A stretch of DNA of 64,000 nt from Oscillospiraceae bacterium MB08-C2-2 (GCA_035621215.1 CP141729.1:1944944-2008943); one strand, 5' to 3'. Positions 35,821-45,862 are shown, counted from the first letter of the stretch. A program made the numbers and translations. Notes: generated by a model from the letters alone, not told the origin.

Positions 35821-36704
35821 GTTGTCTTCTCCTCTTTAATGTAATGGCCTTTGCAAATAATTCCTGTTACAATAACAAAAGCGCATCGAATATGATGCGC
35901 TTAGAAGATAGTGCTATCACTCAAACAGCTTGTCTATCCGGCCTGCCTGTGCGAACTAAGAACCATTCCTACAGGAGAACCCCCACCGAATCTACTGGCA
36001 AAATTCGTATAGAAACAGAGGCTTCAACAACATTCCTGCTTCAAACAGCCACTTTTGCCACAAGCATATCAAGTGATATGACTTACTTTCAAGGAAAGCG
36101 CCGCAGTTTTTAAGAGTGATCGCAGTAACGGTAATAAATGGCGGGCACTCTTCAATAATCAGGAAAATATGAACAATTTTGTCAAAAGGCTTGTAATTTT
36201 CGACAATTCTTGCTATTTTAGTCTCAAGAACAGTCACTAAATCTAAAATATCGACTTGTATAGTATATCACTTTGTGACTTCATTACAGAAATATATATA
36301 TTAGATAGTGTAATTCCAAAATGATATGTTGCTTTTTTTGAGCATTTTGCACTAATTTCAAACCAACGGCTCGCCATTTTGCCAGAAAATGGGTTTCTTC
36401 AAGTGGAAATGTGACTCAAAACAGAAACATTTGACATTATTGCACAGTTTGGTATGATTGAAGAAGCTGTGTTTTTCTGAAATTTCAAGATTCAGCTTTA
36501 CATTATTTCTAAAACTCCGGAGCATCGATCTGCCTGCTTGCTAAACAAAGAATATGTGATGATAAAGCCTAATGGGCTTTGTCTTGCTATCCTTAACCAC
36601 CTCTTCGGTCACAGACCGGCGGCCTGAAAGTTTCATACGAAAGTTTAAGCAAACAGCACACCGGAAGTCTGGATTTTTTGCACCACATAAAAGGGAGTGA
36701 CACT
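35821..36704. other. 884-bp intergenic region
   Basis: AT-rich region between divergent chemoreceptor and LysR genes. The plus-strand end carries AAGGGAG in front of the LysR gene. A hairpin (35879-35902) is in the chemoreceptor leader. An 81-codon minus-strand frame at 35992-36237 lacks a ribosome binding site. No known riboswitch class is recognised. Confidence 0.5.
35879..35902 (-). promoter_or_regulatory. Terminator-like hairpin in the chemoreceptor leader
   Basis: On the minus strand AAGCGCATC / GATGCGCTT (9 bp) is followed by TTGTT, about 58 bp upstream of the chemoreceptor ATG. This is attenuator geometry. No aptamer class is recognised upstream. Confidence 0.5.
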
Positions 36705-37676
36705 TTGAAACTGGAACATTTGGAGTATGCCATTGAAATCGCCAAGACCGGTTCCATAACACAGGCTGCCGAAAACCTGTTCATGATGCAGCCTAATTTG
36801 AGCAAGGCCATTCAAGAACTGGAAGAAAGTGTGGGCCTTAAAATATTCAGCCGGAATCGGATCGGGACTTTTCCTACACCCGAGGGCGAAGCCTTCTTAA
36901 AATATGCAACTGACATTTTGGAACAGGTTTATTCGCTTGAGGCCCGTTATCAAAAGAGAAAAACCGATGTTTTCTGTTATAAGATTTCAGTGCCCCGGGC
37001 CAGCTACATTACCCACTCTTTTGCCAGTTTTATGCGGGGTGTGGATTGGCAGAAGGAATTCAATGTGTTTTTCCACGAGGCCAGCAACGGGGTAACCATT
37101 GCGAATCTGCTGGAGCGGGATTATGACTTCGGCATGATTCGCTATCCCACTGTGCAGGAACGATACTATATGGACCTGCTGGAATACAAAGGGCTGAAAT
37201 TCAAGCATTTTTGGGAATTTGAATACATGGCCATTATGCACCAAAGCCATCCGTTGGCGGAACGGGAAAAAGTCTCCTTTGTGGATTTAAACGACTCTGT
37301 TGAAATCCAAATCGGCGATATAGAGGTAGCGAATTTTTCGCCTCCGCAAATAAAGCGAACCATTCCGCAGGGCCTTGAGCGGCACCGTATCACCATTTAT
37401 GAGCGTGCAAGCCAGTTTGAACTGCTTACTCAGATTCCGGGTTCCTATGTGATGGGTTCCCCTTTACCCAAGGATTTGCTTGATCGTTACAGTCTGGTAG
37501 TGCGCCCCTTTCTCGAAACAGACCGAACCTATAAGGATATCTTTATTTTTAAGGATGAATCTCTTCTGGAAAAAGATGTAGTCCAGAGGTGTGTAGCGCA
37601 GCTGACCCAAACCAGAGATGCCATCCTAGAGGATTTGGGCATTGCTCTGGCCGCTCCTGCTGGCAGAGAACACTAA
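36705..37676 (+). CDS. LysR family transcriptional regulator
   Basis: A 323-residue LysR regulator with the N-terminal winged helix (LEHLEYAIEIAKTGSITQAAENLFMMQPNLSKAIQELEESVGLKIFSR) and a C-terminal periplasmic-binding-like effector domain. The start is TTG at 36705 following AAGGGAGTG. LysR genes often lie divergent to a target, but the divergent neighbour is a chemoreceptor 884 bp away. Whether it is the target cannot be told. A clear terminator follows. Confidence 0.92.
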   Translation: MKLEHLEYAIEIAKTGSITQAAENLFMMQPNLSKAIQELEESVGLKIFSRNRIGTFPTPEGEAFLKYATDILEQVYSLEARYQKRKTDVFCYKISVPRASYITHSFASFMRGVDWQKEFNVFFHEASNGVTIANLLERDYDFGMIRYPTVQERYYMDLLEYKGLKFKHFWEFEYMAIMHQSHPLAEREKVSFVDLNDSVEIQIGDIEVANFSPPQIKRTIPQGLERHRITIYERASQFELLTQIPGSYVMGSPLPKDLLDRYSLVVRPFLETDRTYKDIFIFKDESLLEKDVVQRCVAQLTQTRDAILEDLGIALAAPAGREH

Positions 37677-37709
37677 CACGATTCTCTTCGGATTCTTTCA
37701 ATTGGTTTA

Positions 37710-37753
37710 ATCCCCTTGATCTCTGAAAAGAGTGGTCAGGGGGATATTTTTTT
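37710..37753 (+). terminator. Terminator of the LysR gene
   Basis: 10-bp stem ATCCCCTTGA / TCAGGGGGAT with one G-U pair, followed by ATTTTTTT. Confidence 0.88.
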
Positions 37754-37774
37754 GCCTTAAATTATAGGCCGCGG

Positions 37775-39010
37775 TCATTTCCTGAAAACCACAAAGGCTC
37801 CCAAAGCCAGAATCAAAACTGTATAGACAACGGCCAGTGTCCCCCGATGATCCCGGTTTTCAGTGGGAAGCGCACGGTATTGCACATCGGGCTGCCGCCC
37901 GGTGGATTCATCCTCTTGGGAAGATGACTTTGCCTGCCCTCCACCGTTTGATTCCTCCGCCACACCGGTAAATTTCCCTGCGTTTTCCTTCTGCGAAGGC
38001 GGCGAGGAGCTGGGTGGCTTAGTCTCTTTTTCTTTGGGCTGAGCGGCACTATACTGGACAATCCCTGAAAATTTCTCACCCTGCTGACCCTGATCGGCAT
38101 AAAAGCCCGAGCTAGAGGATGCACCTTGGGAACTGGAGGACGCTTTGGAGCTGCTGCTTTTGGAACTGGAGGAAATCTTAGAGCTTTCCGAAGAAACTGC
38201 ACTGGACGAAGGGGCAGACGAAGAGCCGCTTGGCAGATCCTCCTCACCGCCCAGAACCATATTATCCCCAGAAAAAGTCACGCTGGCCAGCATATTGCGC
38301 TGGGTCTCGGGGAAATCTTCCGTATCGTTTAGCTCCACCTTGATCCATCGGGTATTGGCGGGCAAAACAGCGGTTATCTCCTCATACCAAGGGGCCTCGT
38401 AGCTGCCATAGACGCTGTTCTGCAAAAGGCGGCTGAAGCCTTTGCCATCTGTGGAGGTGAAAATATTCACGCCGTAATAGACAAGATCGGCCACTTTTTC
38501 AGCTGTCTTTTCGTACCGGCTTCCAGAGGCATCCAGCTGATAAAGCTGCCCCTCTTTCTGGATATAAGCCTTTCTAGTACTGTAGCTGTAAAGAGCGGGG
38601 AGTATCCCCGCCTGCCCTGAAAAGTGAGCCGGTTCGAAACCGCCCTGACTGCCCGGAATAGCAAAAAGCCCTTGCCGGGAATACACCCCTACTGTAACAG
38701 TACGGGCATAATCGATGCGGTAAAGGCTGTAGCCGGTGGGCTTGGTGGAACCGATGGCGATCAAAGCCGTGCGATCCTCATAATGATTGGGTATCTGGCC
38801 GGAAGAAACCCGTTTCAGGTTGTGCCGCTGGTAAAAGGAGCTGTCCATAGGAGACTGCATGATATCCACATAGGAGGATAAGGGGCTGGCGAAAGCCTCC
38901 AGCCAGCAGACAGACAGCACAAGCGCTATGAGCAAAACTCTCCGTGTCGATGGATTCGCCCCCCTGCTTCCTTTTGGCCGGAAGGCTGTCTGGCTCGTTA
39001 AGAGCCTCAT
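37775..39010 (-). CDS. Secreted Ser-rich surface protein with C-terminal anchor
   Basis: I do not recognise a family. The 411-residue protein has a signal peptide (hydrophobic part about 24-42, ending near AFASP), then a beta-rich domain of about 210 residues. A Ser-rich low-complexity region at about 255-300 and a charged Pro/Gln linker follow. A C-terminal membrane helix (LAVVYTVLILALGAFVVF) ends in RK. There is no LPxTG motif. The layout suggests an anchored extracellular protein with a flexible stalk. It is monocistronic. Confidence 0.8.
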   Translation of the reverse strand: MRLLTSQTAFRPKGSRGANPSTRRVLLIALVLSVCWLEAFASPLSSYVDIMQSPMDSSFYQRHNLKRVSSGQIPNHYEDRTALIAIGSTKPTGYSLYRIDYARTVTVGVYSRQGLFAIPGSQGGFEPAHFSGQAGILPALYSYSTRKAYIQKEGQLYQLDASGSRYEKTAEKVADLVYYGVNIFTSTDGKGFSRLLQNSVYGSYEAPWYEEITAVLPANTRWIKVELNDTEDFPETQRNMLASVTFSGDNMVLGGEEDLPSGSSSAPSSSAVSSESSKISSSSKSSSSKASSSSQGASSSSGFYADQGQQGEKFSGIVQYSAAQPKEKETKPPSSSPPSQKENAGKFTGVAEESNGGGQAKSSSQEDESTGRQPDVQYRALPTENRDHRGTLAVVYTVLILALGAFVVFRK

Positions 39011-39178
39011 TTAACCGGGGCAATATAGGTCCGGCTAAAGCAGCTTAATGCTGACGCTGTCTCGACAGAATCCGACACATTCTGTCTATTAGTATAGAAA
39101 AAACCTGGGGGCAAAGCAATACTTTTAATGAATTTCAGAAAGGTTAATATTCATTTTGTTAAAATTGCCTGCTTTTAT

Positions 39179-40021
39179 TTAGGAATCCAGCTGCTTGGGC
39201 AAATTTTTGTCCACTTCCCAAGCCGGGGGAGCGGCCGCCTCCTGCGCTTTGGTTTTTGGGGTTTCCATAAAATTGATTTCGGTGAGGTTTTTCCAAAAGC
39301 GCTTGGGCATAAAATTCATTCGGCATCTGGGGTTGGTGCGTTCCTTGATGGCAACCGCATCGTAAAAATGCTTCCACAGGCGGCGATACTGGATTTCCCC
39401 AGCCGCAGGGTCAGGCAGGGTGATGCCGCTGGTTTCGGTCAGGTGCCAGGAATTCAGGTCAAAAATCCCCGCAAGATTATGGGTTTCATCGTGGATGATA
39501 AAAGGCTGAACACAGTAGCGGTCAGCAAAGTGGGGCATAATCAGAGGCAGAACTTGATGCTGCGGGGCAATTTTTGCATAAAACACACCGCCCTCCATTT
39601 CAGAAAAGCGCAAAAACATATTGAAGCGGTGCGCCTCGTTGCGCACCTTTTTATAGAGGCTGTCCACTGCCAGAACCGAATCCTCCGGCAGCGCATTGTA
39701 TACCCGCCGCCCCATGGCAAAGCCCTGCCGGATGTAGCGGTAAAGCTTGGTATCCTTTTCCGGGTCACCGGCCAGAAACACGTTCCAGACCTTATGATAA
39801 AAAAGACTTCCCAGCTTGTGGGTCATGCCCTTCTCCACCCGCAGCGCTTTGGCGGTGTCGGTCTCGATTTCCCGGGTTTGCTGGCCAAAGGCAAGCTGAA
39901 GCTGCCCCTCCGGGACAATCACCCGGGGAACCTCCCGGCGGTCATAGGCCTCAAAAACCGCTGTGAGAAAGCCATCAAAGGTGTGGTCATACACATAGGC
40001 AAGATTCATGCTGTCGTCCAT
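39179..40021 (-). CDS. TIGR03915-family putative DNA-repair protein
   Basis: A 280-residue protein of the family that always accompanies a radical SAM DNA-repair protein (TIGR03915 with TIGR03916). It begins with the typical YVYDHTFDGFLTAVFEAY and contains MFLRFSEMEGGVFYAKIAPQHQVLPLIMPHFADRY. Distant similarity of the second half to uracil-DNA glycosylase-type folds is assumed from family knowledge, not visible here. Its start overlaps the end of the radical SAM gene by 16 nt, so the two are translationally coupled. Confidence 0.87.
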   Translation of the reverse strand: MDDSMNLAYVYDHTFDGFLTAVFEAYDRREVPRVIVPEGQLQLAFGQQTREIETDTAKALRVEKGMTHKLGSLFYHKVWNVFLAGDPEKDTKLYRYIRQGFAMGRRVYNALPEDSVLAVDSLYKKVRNEAHRFNMFLRFSEMEGGVFYAKIAPQHQVLPLIMPHFADRYCVQPFIIHDETHNLAGIFDLNSWHLTETSGITLPDPAAGEIQYRRLWKHFYDAVAIKERTNPRCRMNFMPKRFWKNLTEINFMETPKTKAQEAAAPPAWEVDKNLPKQLDS

Positions 40022-41316
40022 GTTTTTCCCTCCTCCAGCATGGGCAGTGAGGGCGCTCCAAACAGGGAGAGCTGCTCGGCCTGGGGTGCAAAAGGCAGGC
40101 CCCGCTCACTGCGCCGGGTTTCGGCGGTAAGACCCCGGTAGATAAACTCAGGGGTAAAGCGGATGCCGGGCATGGCTTTGCCCCAGCTGGTGATAAAATA
40201 AGCCGCCCGTTTAAGCACGATGCCCATTTTTCGCAAATCCTCATAGGAAAGCTGGCCGTTGCGGCGGGCGATGATAATCTTTTTGGCCCCGATAAAGCCG
40301 ATGCCCGGTACCCGCATCAGCTGTTCCTGATCGGCTGTGCGGATTTCCACAGGGAAAAGCTGCAAATTGTGGACAGCCCAGTTGCATTTGGGGTCCAGCA
40401 TGGGGTCTAAATGGGGATTCTTCTCGCTGAGAATTTCAGAGGCGGCAAAGCCATACACCCGCATAAGCCAATCCGCCTGATAAAGCCGGTGTTCCCGCAA
40501 AAGGGGAACCGGCTGGTTTTTGGGCAAAAGGGCGTGGGTTCCCAAGGGGATATAGGCGGAATAAAAGACACGCTTGAGGCTGTATTTGCGGTAAAGCCCC
40601 TCCGCCAGCCGAACAATCTGCAAATCTGTATCCGGGGTGGCGCCTATGATCATCTGGGTGCTTTGCCCGGCAGGAGCAAAGGCAGGGGCTTTGCGGTAAA
40701 CAGTCAGCTCCCGGCTGTTCTCGGCGAGGGTATCCCGAATCTGGCCCATAGGTGCCAGAATGTTTTTCTTGGGCTTATCGGGGCAAAGGCGCTTGAGGCT
40801 TTCCTCAGAGGGCAGCTCTAAATTGACGCTGATGCGATCCGCCAGCATTCCCAATCGGCTCACCAGCTCGGGGGATGCACCGGGAATGGTTTTAGCGTGG
40901 ATGTAGCCGCCAAACCGATACTCCTCCCGCAGCAGGCGCAGAACCTCGCACATCTGCTCCATGGTATAGTCAGGGTTACGCAAAACGCCGCTGCTTAAAA
41001 AGAGCCCCTCAATATAATTGCGGCGGTAAAAGCCGATGGTCAGCTCCGCCAGCTCATGGGGTGTAAAGGCCGCCCGGGGCACATCGTTGGAGCGGCGGTT
41101 GATGCAATAGCCGCAGTCATAAACGCAGTAATTGCTCATCAGCACCTTTAAAAGGGCAATACAGCGGCCATCGGCTGCAAAGGAGTGGCAAATTCCGGCG
41201 GCAGTGGTGTTGCCCATCACTCCTTTTTTGCCTGCACGATCCACGCCGCTTGAGGTGCAGGCTACATCGTATTTAGCGCTGTCGGTTAAAATAGTCAGCT
41301 TTTGCTGCATATCCAT
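40006..41316 (-). CDS. Putative DNA modification/repair radical SAM protein
   Basis: A 436-residue radical SAM protein with the 4Fe-4S motif C64-x3-C68-x2-C71 (CVYDCGYC). Its C-terminal part has a helix-hairpin-helix DNA-binding motif (LMRVPGIGFIGAKKIIIARR). The family TIGR03916 is linked to DNA repair but its reaction is unknown. It is the first gene of a two-gene operon. A LexA-like site overlaps the -35 region upstream, which supports a damage-response role. ATG at 41316 follows GGGGGATA. Confidence 0.9.
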   Translation of the reverse strand: MDMQQKLTILTDSAKYDVACTSSGVDRAGKKGVMGNTTAAGICHSFAADGRCIALLKVLMSNYCVYDCGYCINRRSNDVPRAAFTPHELAELTIGFYRRNYIEGLFLSSGVLRNPDYTMEQMCEVLRLLREEYRFGGYIHAKTIPGASPELVSRLGMLADRISVNLELPSEESLKRLCPDKPKKNILAPMGQIRDTLAENSRELTVYRKAPAFAPAGQSTQMIIGATPDTDLQIVRLAEGLYRKYSLKRVFYSAYIPLGTHALLPKNQPVPLLREHRLYQADWLMRVYGFAASEILSEKNPHLDPMLDPKCNWAVHNLQLFPVEIRTADQEQLMRVPGIGFIGAKKIIIARRNGQLSYEDLRKMGIVLKRAAYFITSWGKAMPGIRFTPEFIYRGLTAETRRSERGLPFAPQAEQLSLFGAPSLPMLEEGKTWTTA

Positions 41317-41376
41317 TGGGTATCCCCCGTTTTGAGATAGTTGAGTGAAGGCGAAGCTTTGTTCTTCACTGCAACC

Positions 41377-41405
41377 AGTATACTCCTTAAGAACGCAAAA
41401 GTAAA
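41377..41405 (-). promoter_or_regulatory. Promoter of the radical SAM repair operon
   Basis: Minus strand TTTACT (41400-41405), 17-bp spacer, TATACT (41377-41382), about 60 bp upstream of the ATG. Confidence 0.65.
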
Positions 41406-41414
41406 CATTTGTTC
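41403..41414. promoter_or_regulatory. Putative LexA (SOS) box
   Basis: AAACATTTGTTC differs from the Firmicutes LexA consensus GAAC-N4-GTTC at one position and overlaps the -35 element of the repair operon. The gene content makes SOS control plausible. Confidence 0.5.
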
Positions 41415-41451
41415 TTGATTTGGCAAAAATTTTCTATAGGCAAAAAATAAA

Positions 41452-41486
41452 GCACCCGCTTCCCTTTAAATCGGGGAAACAGGTGC
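41452..41486 (-). terminator. Distal terminator of the gluconate operon
   Basis: An interrupted stem with outer arms GCACC / GGTGC and inner TTCC / GGAA. On the minus strand it is followed by TTTATTTTTTG. Confidence 0.7.
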
Positions 41487-41551
41487 TGGCTTAGGCTGGT
41501 CAGCGAACATCATTACATCCTGCTCACCGTGGCTTAAAGCGGTTTTCTTTC

Positions 41552-41585
41552 GTTAACTTTTCTTTTTTGTAAAAGAAAAGTTAAC
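41552..41585 (-). terminator. AT-rich hairpin overlapping the gnd stop
   Basis: A perfect 15-bp inverted repeat (41552-41566 with 41571-41585) overlaps the gnd stop codon. It is mostly A/T and may slow or stabilise the 3' end before the distal terminator. Confidence 0.5.
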
Positions 41586-42984
41586 CGATCCAGTTGTAGT
41601 GGAACGCGCCGGGGCCATCCACACGCTCAAAGGTATGAGCGCCAAAATAATCACGCTGTGCCTGCAGCAGATTGTGGGGCAGGCGGGCGGTGCGGTAGGA
41701 ATCAAAGTAGCCCAGAGCCGACATAAAGGCGGGAACAGCCAAGCCATTCTGAGCGGCCAAGCAGATCACCTTGCGCCAATTTTCTTGATATTTCTGCACC
41801 ACATCACCAAAGTAGCTGTCGCACAGCAGGTTAGCGATTGCAGGGTCACGGTCATAGGCATCCTTGATTTTCTGGAGGAACTGAGCACGAATGATGCAGC
41901 CACCACGGAAAATCATAGCGATCTTGCCGTAATCCAGCTCCCAGCCATATTCAGCGGCAGCGGTGCGCAGCAGAGAGAAGCCCTGTGCATAGGAGCAGAT
42001 TTTGGAAGCATAAAGAGCCTGACGAACGGCCTCAATCAGCTCCTCACGGTTGCCGGTATAGGAAGGGGTGGGGCCGGAAAGCAGCTTGGAGGCCGCCACA
42101 CGTTCTTCCTTCATAGAAGTCATAGAGCGGGCAAAAACCGCTTCTGCAATGGTGGGGATGGGGCTGCCCAGATCAAGAGCCTCCTGAGAGGTCCACTTGC
42201 CGGTACCCTTCTGGCCGGCTTTATCCAGAATGATATCCACCATGGGTTTGCCGGTTTGCTCGTCGTATTTAGTGAAAACGTTCTTGGTGATCTCGATGAG
42301 GTAGGAATCCAGTTCACCCTGATTCCAGCCATCGAATACCTGATACAGCTCTTTTTCATCCAGACCCAGCAGTTCCTTGAGGATGAAATAGGCCTCGCAG
42401 ATCAACTGCATATCGCCGTATTCAATGCCGTTGTGCACCATTTTCACATAGTGGCCGGCACCATCGGAACCGATGTAGGTGCAGCAGGGCTCGTCTTCCA
42501 CCTGAGCGGAAATGGTGGTGAAAATTTTCTCCACCTCGGCATAAGCGGATTGCTGGCCGCCGGGCATCATGGCCGGGCCGAAGCGTGCACCTTCTTCACC
42601 GCCGGAAACACCACAGCCGATAAAGCGGAAGCCCTTTGCCTCCAGTTCTTTGGTGCGGCGAATGGTATCCTTGAAAAAGGAGTTGCCGCCATCGATGATG
42701 ATATCACCCTGATCCAGATGGGGCAAAAGAGCCTCAATGGCCATATCCACCGGGCCGCCTGCCTTGACCATCAGAACGATCTTGCGGGGGCTAGCCAGCT
42801 TGGAGCAAAACTCCTCGAGAGAATAGGCGCCCTCCATGCGGCCGGCGCTTTCTTTCAGAGCATCGTCCACTTTATCGGTAGAACGGTTATAAGCGACCAC
42901 CGTAAAGCCTTTTTCTTCCATATTCAGGGCCAGATTGCGCCCCATAACTGCCAATCCAAAAACGCCGATTTCACAATTTCCCAC
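41581..42984 (-). CDS. gnd: 6-phosphogluconate dehydrogenase (decarboxylating)
   Basis: Gnd oxidises and decarboxylates 6-phosphogluconate to ribulose 5-phosphate with NAD(P)+. The 467-residue protein has the dinucleotide motif [15 protein letters not shown], the catalytic block [21 protein letters not shown] and the C-terminal [14 protein letters not shown] and [11 protein letters not shown]. The start is GTG at 42984 after ACAGGAGGCAA; earlier in-frame codons lack a site. It is the third gene of an operon with gluconokinase and a LarA-family enzyme, so the substrate arrives from gluconate. Confidence 0.96.
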   Translation of the reverse strand: MGNCEIGVFGLAVMGRNLALNMEEKGFTVVAYNRSTDKVDDALKESAGRMEGAYSLEEFCSKLASPRKIVLMVKAGGPVDMAIEALLPHLDQGDIIIDGGNSFFKDTIRRTKELEAKGFRFIGCGVSGGEEGARFGPAMMPGGQQSAYAEVEKIFTTISAQVEDEPCCTYIGSDGAGHYVKMVHNGIEYGDMQLICEAYFILKELLGLDEKELYQVFDGWNQGELDSYLIEITKNVFTKYDEQTGKPMVDIILDKAGQKGTGKWTSQEALDLGSPIPTIAEAVFARSMTSMKEERVAASKLLSGPTPSYTGNREELIEAVRQALYASKICSYAQGFSLLRTAAAEYGWELDYGKIAMIFRGGCIIRAQFLQKIKDAYDRDPAIANLLCDSYFGDVVQKYQENWRKVICLAAQNGLAVPAFMSALGYFDSYRTARLPHNLLQAQRDYFGAHTFERVDGPGAFHYNWIG

Positions 42985-43043
42985 TGCATTGCCTCCTGTT
43001 ATACTGAATCTGTTTTTTGTCCCTGCATAGCAACCCGGCCGGA

Positions 43044-44324
43044 TCAGATGTTGTTGAAGGTCTCCTCCGAGGCCCACAGCCCCAGAGCCGGATTGCTGAT
43101 ATAGTAAACTTCCTCACCGTTTTCCAAGGTGTTGTAGCCATCCTTTAAAACAGCGGGATCATACTTTTTGATAAGCTCATCGTAACGGGCATAACCAAAG
43201 CCAACATCGGTCACTTCCGCCTCGGTGAGATGCCGCACACCATAGGTAATGTGGAACAGCTCATCGCAGGAGCCGTGAATCAGGTGAGCCGCCACCGAAA
43301 GGTTGGCTTGCAGCTCAGGCTCGGTTTTCACCAGCTCCAGAATCTTTTTGCGGCCAACATAGCCATATTTGCGGATGGTCTTGTCGTTGACATCATCCTC
43401 ACCGAATTTATCCACACCCGGGGCCAGAATAATCAGCTGAGCGCCCTTGGCCAGAGCCATACGGGTGCGGTAAACACCCTTGTTGCCCAGCCATGTGCTT
43501 TTGAATTCTGCATCATCCAGATAAACCACACAGGTTTTGATGGGCTCCTTAACCAGATTGATGTTTTTTTTCTGGCTCAGTGCAACTGCCTTTTCAAAGA
43601 GGCCACGCTCCCGGCCAATATACAAAGCGTTAATGGCGTTTTTGCCCTCAACGGTGGAAACCACAGTCAAAGCATAAATAATAGGCAGGGGTGCCAGATA
43701 ATGCTCCTCGGCATAATCAAAGATTTTGCGAACAGGGGAGAAATCCCGGCCCATAAGGCGCTCGGCACCATAGAAAGCACCCACCATATGGGAGCGGTTG
43801 ATCATCTGGGAGCCGCCGCAGCCCACCAGAATGTTCTTGGTGTAGTTGGCAAGGCCCACAACCTCGTGGGGAACCACCTGACCAATGGAAATGATCAGAT
43901 CGTATTCGCCGCTGGTGAGGCACTTGTTAACCTGCACCTCAATATCCTCATCCATAACACCCTCAGAAACCTCCTTGACAAAGGAGCCGGGCACATGGCC
44001 AAGGGTCACCACATCGGTGCGCCAGTTGTGGATAATATAGCGATCCTCGGGGATTTTCTCACCGAAGAAGGCGATCTGCTCCTCCCGCGTCATGGGAACA
44101 TGGGTGCCCAAAGCGGGCAGAATATCCACATGGCATGCGGGCTCAAGAAGATCAAAATAAATAGCGGTTAAAATACCGGCACCGGAATTGCCCCGGGTAA
44201 AATCGGGGGGAATGAGCAGAACCTTGTTCAGGGGCTTGCCCCACTCCGAAATCGACTGCTTAACCGATTCTACAAGCTGCTCATGGCTCAAAGCACCGGT
44301 AATATTTTCATTCATAATACGCAT
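43044..44324 (-). CDS. LarA-family (nickel-pincer) racemase/epimerase
   Basis: A 426-residue enzyme of the lactate racemase family (DUF2088). Family features include the [12 protein letters not shown] segment near the N-terminus, [10 protein letters not shown], and [20 protein letters not shown], which holds the expected catalytic His and the lysine that binds the nickel pincer cofactor. Characterised homologues include lactate, malate and other 2-hydroxyacid racemases and a D-gluconate 2-epimerase. Its position between gluconokinase and gnd points to a sugar acid such as gluconate or its C2 epimer mannonate. The cofactor-making genes larB, larC and larE are not in the window. Confidence 0.88.
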   Translation of the reverse strand: MRIMNENITGALSHEQLVESVKQSISEWGKPLNKVLLIPPDFTRGNSGAGILTAIYFDLLEPACHVDILPALGTHVPMTREEQIAFFGEKIPEDRYIIHNWRTDVVTLGHVPGSFVKEVSEGVMDEDIEVQVNKCLTSGEYDLIISIGQVVPHEVVGLANYTKNILVGCGGSQMINRSHMVGAFYGAERLMGRDFSPVRKIFDYAEEHYLAPLPIIYALTVVSTVEGKNAINALYIGRERGLFEKAVALSQKKNINLVKEPIKTCVVYLDDAEFKSTWLGNKGVYRTRMALAKGAQLIILAPGVDKFGEDDVNDKTIRKYGYVGRKKILELVKTEPELQANLSVAAHLIHGSCDELFHITYGVRHLTEAEVTDVGFGYARYDELIKKYDPAVLKDGYNTLENGEEVYYISNPALGLWASEETFNNI

Positions 44325-44362
44325 AAAAGTCCATTCCTTTCTGAAAATGGGCCCAAAAGCTC

Positions 44363-45862
44363 CTACAGGGCAATGCCATCCTTATAGATACGCTCATAAA
44401 CCACCTTATAACGCTGATAAGCCTTGGCGTAAACCGCCGCCGCTTCCGGATTCGGCTTATAAACCTGAGTCAAAGGAGCGGCTTTGAGGGAATAGGGGAA
44501 ATCCTGCCCCTTCATAGCGCACATGGCAAGGAGAGCCGCACCGTATACCGAGGCCTCACCCACCTGAGAAACATGAATCTCACGGTTAAAAATATCCGCC
44601 TGCATCTGGAGCCAAAAGGGGCTTTTTGCATAGCCGCCGTTGGCAATGATTTTGGTGATAGCCGGGTTCTCCCTTAGGAGCACCTCGAACACCGAATACA
44701 TGCGGTACATAACCCCTTCCATGGCGGCACGGACAATGTGGAACCGGCCATGGCCAAGGCGCAGGCCATACATGGAGCCACTGGCGCCGATCATCCAGTC
44801 GGGGGAACGCTCACTGGTCAGGAGGGGCATAAACAGGAGCCCTTCACTGCCAGGGGCAATTTTGGCGGCCTCCTGATCGAAAAGCTGATAGAGGCTGATA
44901 TTTCTTGCAGCCGCATCGGCCTCAAACTGCTGCTGGTATTCATCCCGCAGCCATTTCAGGGCAAGACCGGCGTTGTTGATTGCACCGCCGGAAAGAAGCA
45001 GGCCGGGGCGGAAAGCATAGCACCAGAGGTTCTGCCCTGCATCCGGGGGCGGGTTATTTACGATAGCCCGCAGAGCGCCGGAGGTTCCCACAGTGGAGGA
45101 AGCGGCAGTTTCATCCAACGCACCGCAGCCATAATGGGCAAGCTGGCCATCGGTGGAACCAATATAGAATTTAGTGGTAAAGGGCAGGCCGCAGCGCTCT
45201 CTGTAATCCTGACGCATCACACCCAGTTCAGTGGTGCACTTTTTCAGGGTACCCAGTTTTTCCAGCCCTATGCCCAGAATGTCTTCCACAATGGTTTTAT
45301 CCCAAGTAAAAGAGTGGATGTTAAACAGGCCGGAAGCACCGGCATCGGAATAATCCACCAGGTTCTGGCCGAACAGGCGGATGATAAAATACTGCTTCAT
45401 GGTTGCAAACAGCTTGCCCTTGGCAAAAATCTCAGGCTGCTGCTCTTTGATATAAAGAATTTTGGCACAGGGGTAAAGAGGGTGAGAAACCTTACAGCCG
45501 GTAGCGGAGCAAAGTGCATCCACATCGGGGCGTGCACCAAGCGCTCTGGCCTGCTCATCCGCACGGGTATCTCCCCAAGTAAAGGCGTCGGTCAAAGGCT
45601 TGTACTCATCATCCAAAACGAGAAAGCTGTGCATGGCCGCGCTGAAAGAGACCGCTGCCGGGGCCTGGCCCGCTTCTTTAACACAGTCGGCAATGCAATC
45701 CAGCATAGCCTCAAAGACTTCGTCGGGCGCAAGTGCGGCCATGCCAACCTCAGTGCTGATCATGGTGTATTCCCGCTGTGACATGCTTACGAAGCTTCCA
45801 TCTTCCCCATAAATGGCCGCCCGCACACTGGAAGTGCCGATATCGATGCCCATATAGGTCAT
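44363..45862 (-). CDS. gntK: Gluconokinase (FGGY family)
   Basis: A sugar kinase of 499 residues with the FGGY fold: phosphate-1 motif YMGIDIGTSSVRAAIY at the N-terminus, a catalytic TDGQLAHYGCGAL region, GTSGALR and the adenosine motif ANGGYAKSPFWLQM. Family features and the company of gnd favour gluconate as substrate, giving 6-phosphogluconate. The start is placed at 45862 (MTYMGIDIG). It is the first gene of the operon and has a good sigma-A promoter. No gluconate transporter adjoins it. Confidence 0.87.
   Translation of the reverse strand: MTYMGIDIGTSSVRAAIYGEDGSFVSMSQREYTMISTEVGMAALAPDEVFEAMLDCIADCVKEAGQAPAAVSFSAAMHSFLVLDDEYKPLTDAFTWGDTRADEQARALGARPDVDALCSATGCKVSHPLYPCAKILYIKEQQPEIFAKGKLFATMKQYFIIRLFGQNLVDYSDAGASGLFNIHSFTWDKTIVEDILGIGLEKLGTLKKCTTELGVMRQDYRERCGLPFTTKFYIGSTDGQLAHYGCGALDETAASSTVGTSGALRAIVNNPPPDAGQNLWCYAFRPGLLLSGGAINNAGLALKWLRDEYQQQFEADAAARNISLYQLFDQEAAKIAPGSEGLLFMPLLTSERSPDWMIGASGSMYGLRLGHGRFHIVRAAMEGVMYRMYSVFEVLLRENPAITKIIANGGYAKSPFWLQMQADIFNREIHVSQVGEASVYGAALLAMCAMKGQDFPYSLKAAPLTQVYKPNPEAAAVYAKAYQRYKVVYERIYKDGIAL

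Noticed and set aside
35821-36704. c-di-GMP riboswitch upstream of the chemoreceptor
   Set aside because: The conserved tetraloop-receptor and GCACAGGGCAAACC-type sequence is absent.
41599-43104. 501-codon plus-strand frame opposite gnd
   Set aside because: Antisense to gnd, which has all family motifs; no start signal.
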